Part shown: in pieces, positions 3,912 to 6,684 of the stretch | Layout: each line of letters begins with the position of its first letter | Position numbering within the stretch: position 1 is the stretch's first letter | Assembly (NCBI GenBank): GCA_031255615.1 | Contig: JAIRSD010000003.1 | Coordinates: 1-6,684 of the forward strand | Source: Treponema sp. | GTDB taxonomy: Bacteria; Spirochaetota; Spirochaetia; Treponematales; Breznakiellaceae | Direction of reading: 5' to 3' | DNA length: 6,684 nt | Made by a program: the position numbers and the translations under genes | Notes under the pieces: generated by a model | Databases searched by the model: none | What the model saw: only the letters and a program-made list of their open reading frames with translations | Told to the model about the DNA's origin: nothing

Positions 3912-5165
3912 GTGGAGAAAGAAAAATCGGTGGATCCATCGGTTTCGCCGACGGCCCTGCCGACGGCAGCACCCTCGGCGAAACCGGGAGAGATGATCGC
4001 GGCAGCCCTCTGCGCGGTGGGGGCGGAACGGGCCGCTTCCCAGGAACTGCGGAGACTTGGCCTTCGCGTTAAAGAATCCGGTTTTGGCAGGGTGCGGTTC
4101 TGTTCCACCCTGGCGGGGCTCTACCGGGCCCTGCTGGCCCTCCGCACGGTAGACCGGGTTCTTTTGGAGGCGGGGCATTTCCCCGCCCGGGATTTCGACG
4201 CCCTTTTTGAGGGGACCCGGGCCGTCCCCTGGGAAGAATACCTGGGCCCGGATATGGGGCTGGCGGTGGACAAGGTGCGGAGCAACCGTTCCGTCCTTAA
4301 GGCGGAGACCAGCATCCAGGCGGTAGTTCACAAGGCGGCGGTGGAACGGCTCTGCGGAGTCCGCGGCATCCGGCGGCTTCCCGATGGGGGGAAGAAGGCG
4401 AATCTGCGGGTTTATGTGGAAAAGGACGAGGTTTCCCTGCTCCTGGACCTGAGCGGGGAACCTCTGTTCAAGCGGGGCTACCGCCCGGAAGGGGGGGACG
4501 CCCCTTTAAGGGAGACCACCGCCGCAGCCCTGCTGATTCTTTCGCTGTGGCGGCGCAAGTTTCCCCTCTACGATCCCTTTTGCGGGTCCGGAACGATTCT
4601 GGCGGAGGCCGCCCTGTACGCCTGGGACGCGGCCCCCGGCCTGGGGCGGCGTTTCGCCCTGGAAGACCTTTTGATCGCGGACCCCGCCCTGGAGAAATCG
4701 ATCCGGGCCGAGCTCCTGGGCCGCGTGAATTTTGAACACACCGTCCGGATCGCCGGCAGCGACCGGGATCCCCGGGCGCTTTCCCTTGCCGCCGCCAACC
4801 TTCAGCGGGCCCGGGATCTGGCCCGGGGCGGAGACGCGGGGGGCTCCGCCGGGCCGGCATTACCGGCGCTGCGCTGCCTCCCCATGGAAGAAGCCCGCCC
4901 CCCCTTCGACGGGGCGGCGGGGCCCGGCGGGGAGGGCTTTATTGTCACCAACCCCCCCTACGGGAAGCGGCTGGGGGATCCGGAGGACGCGGAATCCTGC
5001 TATGCCGGGATGGCCCTGCTCCGGCGGGGATTCCCCGGCTGGAAACTGGGGGTAATCACCAACCATCCCGGTTTTGAATCCTTTTTTGGACGGGGGGCGG
5101 ATTCCTGCCGGGAAATAAGCAACGGCGCGGTGCAGTCGTATTTTTTTCAATATCAGAGTTTGTAG
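3912..5165 (+). CDS. THUMP-domain class I SAM-dependent RNA methyltransferase (RlmL/YpsC-like)
   Basis: This predicted cytoplasmic enzyme transfers a methyl group from SAM to guanine N2 in 23S rRNA, as the E. coli RlmL domain does at G2445. Numbering from the GTG at 3912 gives 417 residues. Family homology begins near M28 (MIAAALCAVGAERAA), continues through FDALFEGTRAVPWEEYL and the THUMP region with the TSIQAVVHKAAVERLC segment, then KRGYRPEGGDAPLRET. The SAM-binding motif DPFCGSGT starts at 221, and the catalytic NPPYGKRLG at 347. The start is uncertain. GTG 3912 would be leaderless. GTG 3930 has GGAG 12 bases upstream. ATG 3993 best matches the family, but its GGGAG is only two bases away and a strong hairpin precedes it. 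The first 27 residues are Pro/Ala/Ser-rich and have no family match. Codons are very GC-rich. Confidence 0.92.
   Translation: MEKEKSVDPSVSPTALPTAAPSAKPGEMIAAALCAVGAERAASQELRRLGLRVKESGFGRVRFCSTLAGLYRALLALRTVDRVLLEAGHFPARDFDALFEGTRAVPWEEYLGPDMGLAVDKVRSNRSVLKAETSIQAVVHKAAVERLCGVRGIRRLPDGGKKANLRVYVEKDEVSLLLDLSGEPLFKRGYRPEGGDAPLRETTAAALLILSLWRRKFPLYDPFCGSGTILAEAALYAWDAAPGLGRRFALEDLLIADPALEKSIRAELLGRVNFEHTVRIAGSDRDPRALSLAAANLQRARDLARGGDAGGSAGPALPALRCLPMEEARPPFDGAAGPGGEGFIVTNPPYGKRLGDPEDAESCYAGMALLRRGFPGWKLGVITNHPGFESFFGRGADSCREISNGAVQSYFFQYQSL
3940..3986 (+). promoter_or_regulatory. Strong hairpin at the 5' end of the methyltransferase message
   Basis: CGGTTTCGCCGA (3940-3951) pairs perfectly with TCGGCGAAACCG (3975-3986). 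Inside it, CTGCCG-A-CGGCAG (3957-3969) forms a second stem. The outer stem ends at G3986, the first base of the GGGAG before ATG 3993. If translation starts at 3993 this is a leader hairpin touching the ribosome binding site. If it starts upstream, the stem encodes part of a low-complexity N terminus. Confidence 0.55.
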
Positions 5166-5180
5166 GGGGGTTTGGGGGCT

Positions 5181-5786
5181 ATGTCCATAGTTGTTGAACA
5201 TGAAAAAAGGCGGCAGAATATTCTTAAAAAGGCCCTGGACGTGTTTGTCGATGAGGGTTTTGAGGATGCCACTTTTCAAAAAATTGCCGACCGTTGCGCC
5301 ATAACCCGGACAACCCTGTACATCTATTTTAAAAACAAAAAAGAAATTTTTAATTACAGTATTAAACAGTTTCTTTCAACGGTGGAGGCGGATCTCAACA
5401 AGGTCCGCGCCGATGCGAATCTCAGCCGGGTAGACAAGATTATCCAGGTCCTTTCCCGGATTATCGATCTGCTGGAAAAAAACCGGCGTCTCCTTTCGGT
5501 TATCCTGGACTATCTGCTTCACGCGGCCAGGGGCGGCGGGGATCCCAATTACCGGGTCCGCCGCCGCACATTAAAACTGCGGCATATCCTGGCGACCATG
5601 GTGATCGACGGGATCAAGGCCGGGGAAATAGTATCCATGAACGTGAAGGCCGCCGACGATTTATTTTATCCCCTCATCGAGGCGGCCATATTCCGGCTGA
5701 CGGTGCTGCGGCAGGAAACGGTGGCGGATCTTAAAACCAGCGCCGCCCTGGCGGTGCGGCTCATGGCCCGGCCCCGGGACGATTAG
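5181..5786 (+). CDS. TetR/AcrR-family transcriptional regulator
   Basis: This 201-residue protein has the size usual for TetR regulators, which act as dimeric, usually ligand-responsive DNA-binding repressors. The N-terminal domain shows the family pattern: RRQNILKKALDVFVDEGFEDATF, then the helix-turn-helix TFQKIADRCAITRTTLYIYF (31-50), followed by KNKKEIF. The remaining helical region is the variable ligand-binding and dimerisation domain and does not reveal a ligand. ATG 5181 is chosen over an in-frame TTG at 5172 because the family motif follows at the normal distance. The ribosome binding site is an unusual G-only tract (5165-5170, or 5174-5178). It lies 15 bases after the methyltransferase stop with no terminator between, so the two genes are probably cotranscribed and perhaps translationally coupled. 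Its targets are unknown; autoregulation through the upstream operon promoter is possible. Confidence 0.9.
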   Translation: MSIVVEHEKRRQNILKKALDVFVDEGFEDATFQKIADRCAITRTTLYIYFKNKKEIFNYSIKQFLSTVEADLNKVRADANLSRVDKIIQVLSRIIDLLEKNRRLLSVILDYLLHAARGGGDPNYRVRRRTLKLRHILATMVIDGIKAGEIVSMNVKAADDLFYPLIEAAIFRLTVLRQETVADLKTSAALAVRLMARPRDD

Positions 5787-5788
5787 GG

Positions 5789-6684
5789 CTACCGGGGCCC
5801 CAGCCCCCCTTCGCCCAAAAGGGCCAGGTCCTGCCGGCTGATGGGATCCTCCGCCATAATCCGGGGAAGGAGGAAATCCAGGGCGGTGATTTTTTCATAA
5901 AGGACGCAGGCCGGAAGCCCCAGAATGGGGATCCGCCGCCCGCCCTGCGGGTAATAGGCCAGCAGGGTCATGGCCCCCGGCAGCAGGGGGACGCCGTAGG
6001 ACACTATCCGGGCGCCGGTGTTTTTGATCCCCAGGGGAGTCCGGTCGTCGGGGTCAACGCTCATGCCGCCGGTGCAGAGAATCAGATCCAGCCCGTCCTG
6101 AATCATCGAAAGGATGCGGGCGGTGATCTCTTCCGGCTTGTCTTCAAGGGTTACCGCGGCGGCGCATTCGGCGGCAAAGGGCTCCAGCTTGCGCCGTATC
6201 AGGTCCGGCGCGGCGTTGGGAATCCTGCCCCGGGCAATCTCATTCCCCGTTACCACAAGCCCCGCCTTCTTCAACAAATAGGGAAGGATTCGGATAACCG
6301 GTTCATCCCCGCACAACCGGCGGGCCCGGTCCAGCTTTTCCTGTTCGATAAAAAGGGGAATAATCTTGACCGCCGCGGCCTTGTCCCCCTTCCGGACCGC
6401 CCGGTTTCCCCGCAAGGTCGCCGCCATCAGCCCGTCAATCCCGTTCAGAGCGGCCAGCCTTTCCGAATCGATTTTTAAAAGCCCGTCGATGGAGGCGAAC
6501 AGCTCAATTTTCCCCTCGGAGACCGGTCCGGGGCTGAGATTACTCCCCTGAACCAGGGCGCACAGCGCGGCGGCCCCCTCCTCCTCGTGCACCGTCCCCG
6601 GCGCCGATTCCCAGACGTAAATCTGCTCCTTCCCCATGTCAAGCAGAACCGGAATGTCCTCTTCCGCGATAATATGCCCCTTCC
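5789..6684 (-). CDS. Molybdopterin-binding protein (MoeA/MogA-type MoCF domain), 5' partial
   Basis: The 298 visible codons belong to a cytoplasmic protein with a MoCF_biosynth domain, which binds molybdopterin in molybdenum cofactor synthesis or delivery. The frame is still open at the window edge: upstream of the internal ATG at 6637 it reads KGHIIAEEDIPVLLDMGKEQIYVWE, the usual N-terminal signature of this family, so that ATG is not the start and probably some 40 residues are missing. The MoCF domain begins at GNEIARGRI and includes CTGGMSVDPDD (encoded by 6044-6076), VSYGVPLLPGAM and ILGLPACVLYEK. It lacks the multi-domain layout of full MoeA, so the exact step is open. In acetogenic treponemes molybdenum or tungsten cofactor would serve formate dehydrogenase, but no such gene is in view. 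It converges on the TetR gene with a two-base gap. Confidence 0.88.
   Translation of the reverse strand, partial: KGHIIAEEDIPVLLDMGKEQIYVWESAPGTVHEEEGAAALCALVQGSNLSPGPVSEGKIELFASIDGLLKIDSERLAALNGIDGLMAATLRGNRAVRKGDKAAAVKIIPLFIEQEKLDRARRLCGDEPVIRILPYLLKKAGLVVTGNEIARGRIPNAAPDLIRRKLEPFAAECAAAVTLEDKPEEITARILSMIQDGLDLILCTGGMSVDPDDRTPLGIKNTGARIVSYGVPLLPGAMTLLAYYPQGGRRIPILGLPACVLYEKITALDFLLPRIMAEDPISRQDLALLGEGGLGPR

Noticed and set aside
4468..4860. Reverse-strand open frames within the methyltransferase gene
   Set aside because: They are Arg/Pro/Gly-rich shadows of a very GC-rich coding sequence.
6635..6637. ATG at 6637 (reverse strand) as the start of the molybdopterin-binding protein
   Set aside because: The frame remains open upstream and encodes the conserved family segment before this Met, so the gene is cut by the window edge.

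Overview
The window looks like chromosomal DNA from a GC-rich treponeme, most like the termite-gut lineage (Treponema primitia / T. azotonutricium type). The main evidence is a FlaB periplasmic flagellin that starts MIINHN and closely follows treponemal FlaB core proteins from end to end. A GLUG-repeat lipoprotein of a type common in treponemes, and long intergenic stretches packed with palindromes, fit the same picture. The assignment comes from recognising the proteins by eye; no search was run.

Layout. Bases 1-100 and 1400-1493 are two nearly identical copies of a repeat in opposite orientation. They bracket a complete flagellin unit: a sigma-28 type promoter (160-186), an unusually long and hairpin-rich leader (about 193-470), flaB (471-1331) and an intrinsic terminator (1354-1391). 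Bases 1491-1700 are GC-rich, noncoding and full of hairpins. A promoter with a near-perfect palindrome in its spacer (1715-1743) leads through a 250-base leader to a lipoprotein gene with GLUG-type repeats (2000-3193). Bases 3194-3890 hold no convincing gene. They carry about nine successive hairpins, including one clear terminator, then an imperfect inverted repeat (3684-3769) and a short tandem repeat.

The right part is denser. An extended -10 promoter (3897-3905) drives a THUMP-domain 23S rRNA-type guanine methyltransferase (3912-5165), whose true start is uncertain. A TetR-family regulator follows 15 bases later (5181-5786), probably in the same transcript. On the opposite strand, stopping two bases from the TetR gene, is a molybdopterin-binding (MoeA/MogA-like domain) protein whose 5' end runs off the window (5789-6684).

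How they relate. The flagellin unit, the lipoprotein unit and the methyltransferase-TetR operon appear to be independent transcription units separated by repeat-rich spacers. The points most worth pursuing are the structured flaB leader, which has GGA-in-loop hairpins typical of CsrA targets, the inverted repeats flanking flaB, the run of hairpins after the lipoprotein gene, and the strong hairpin just before the homology-supported start of the methyltransferase. No tRNA, rRNA, CRISPR array, transposase or phage gene was seen.
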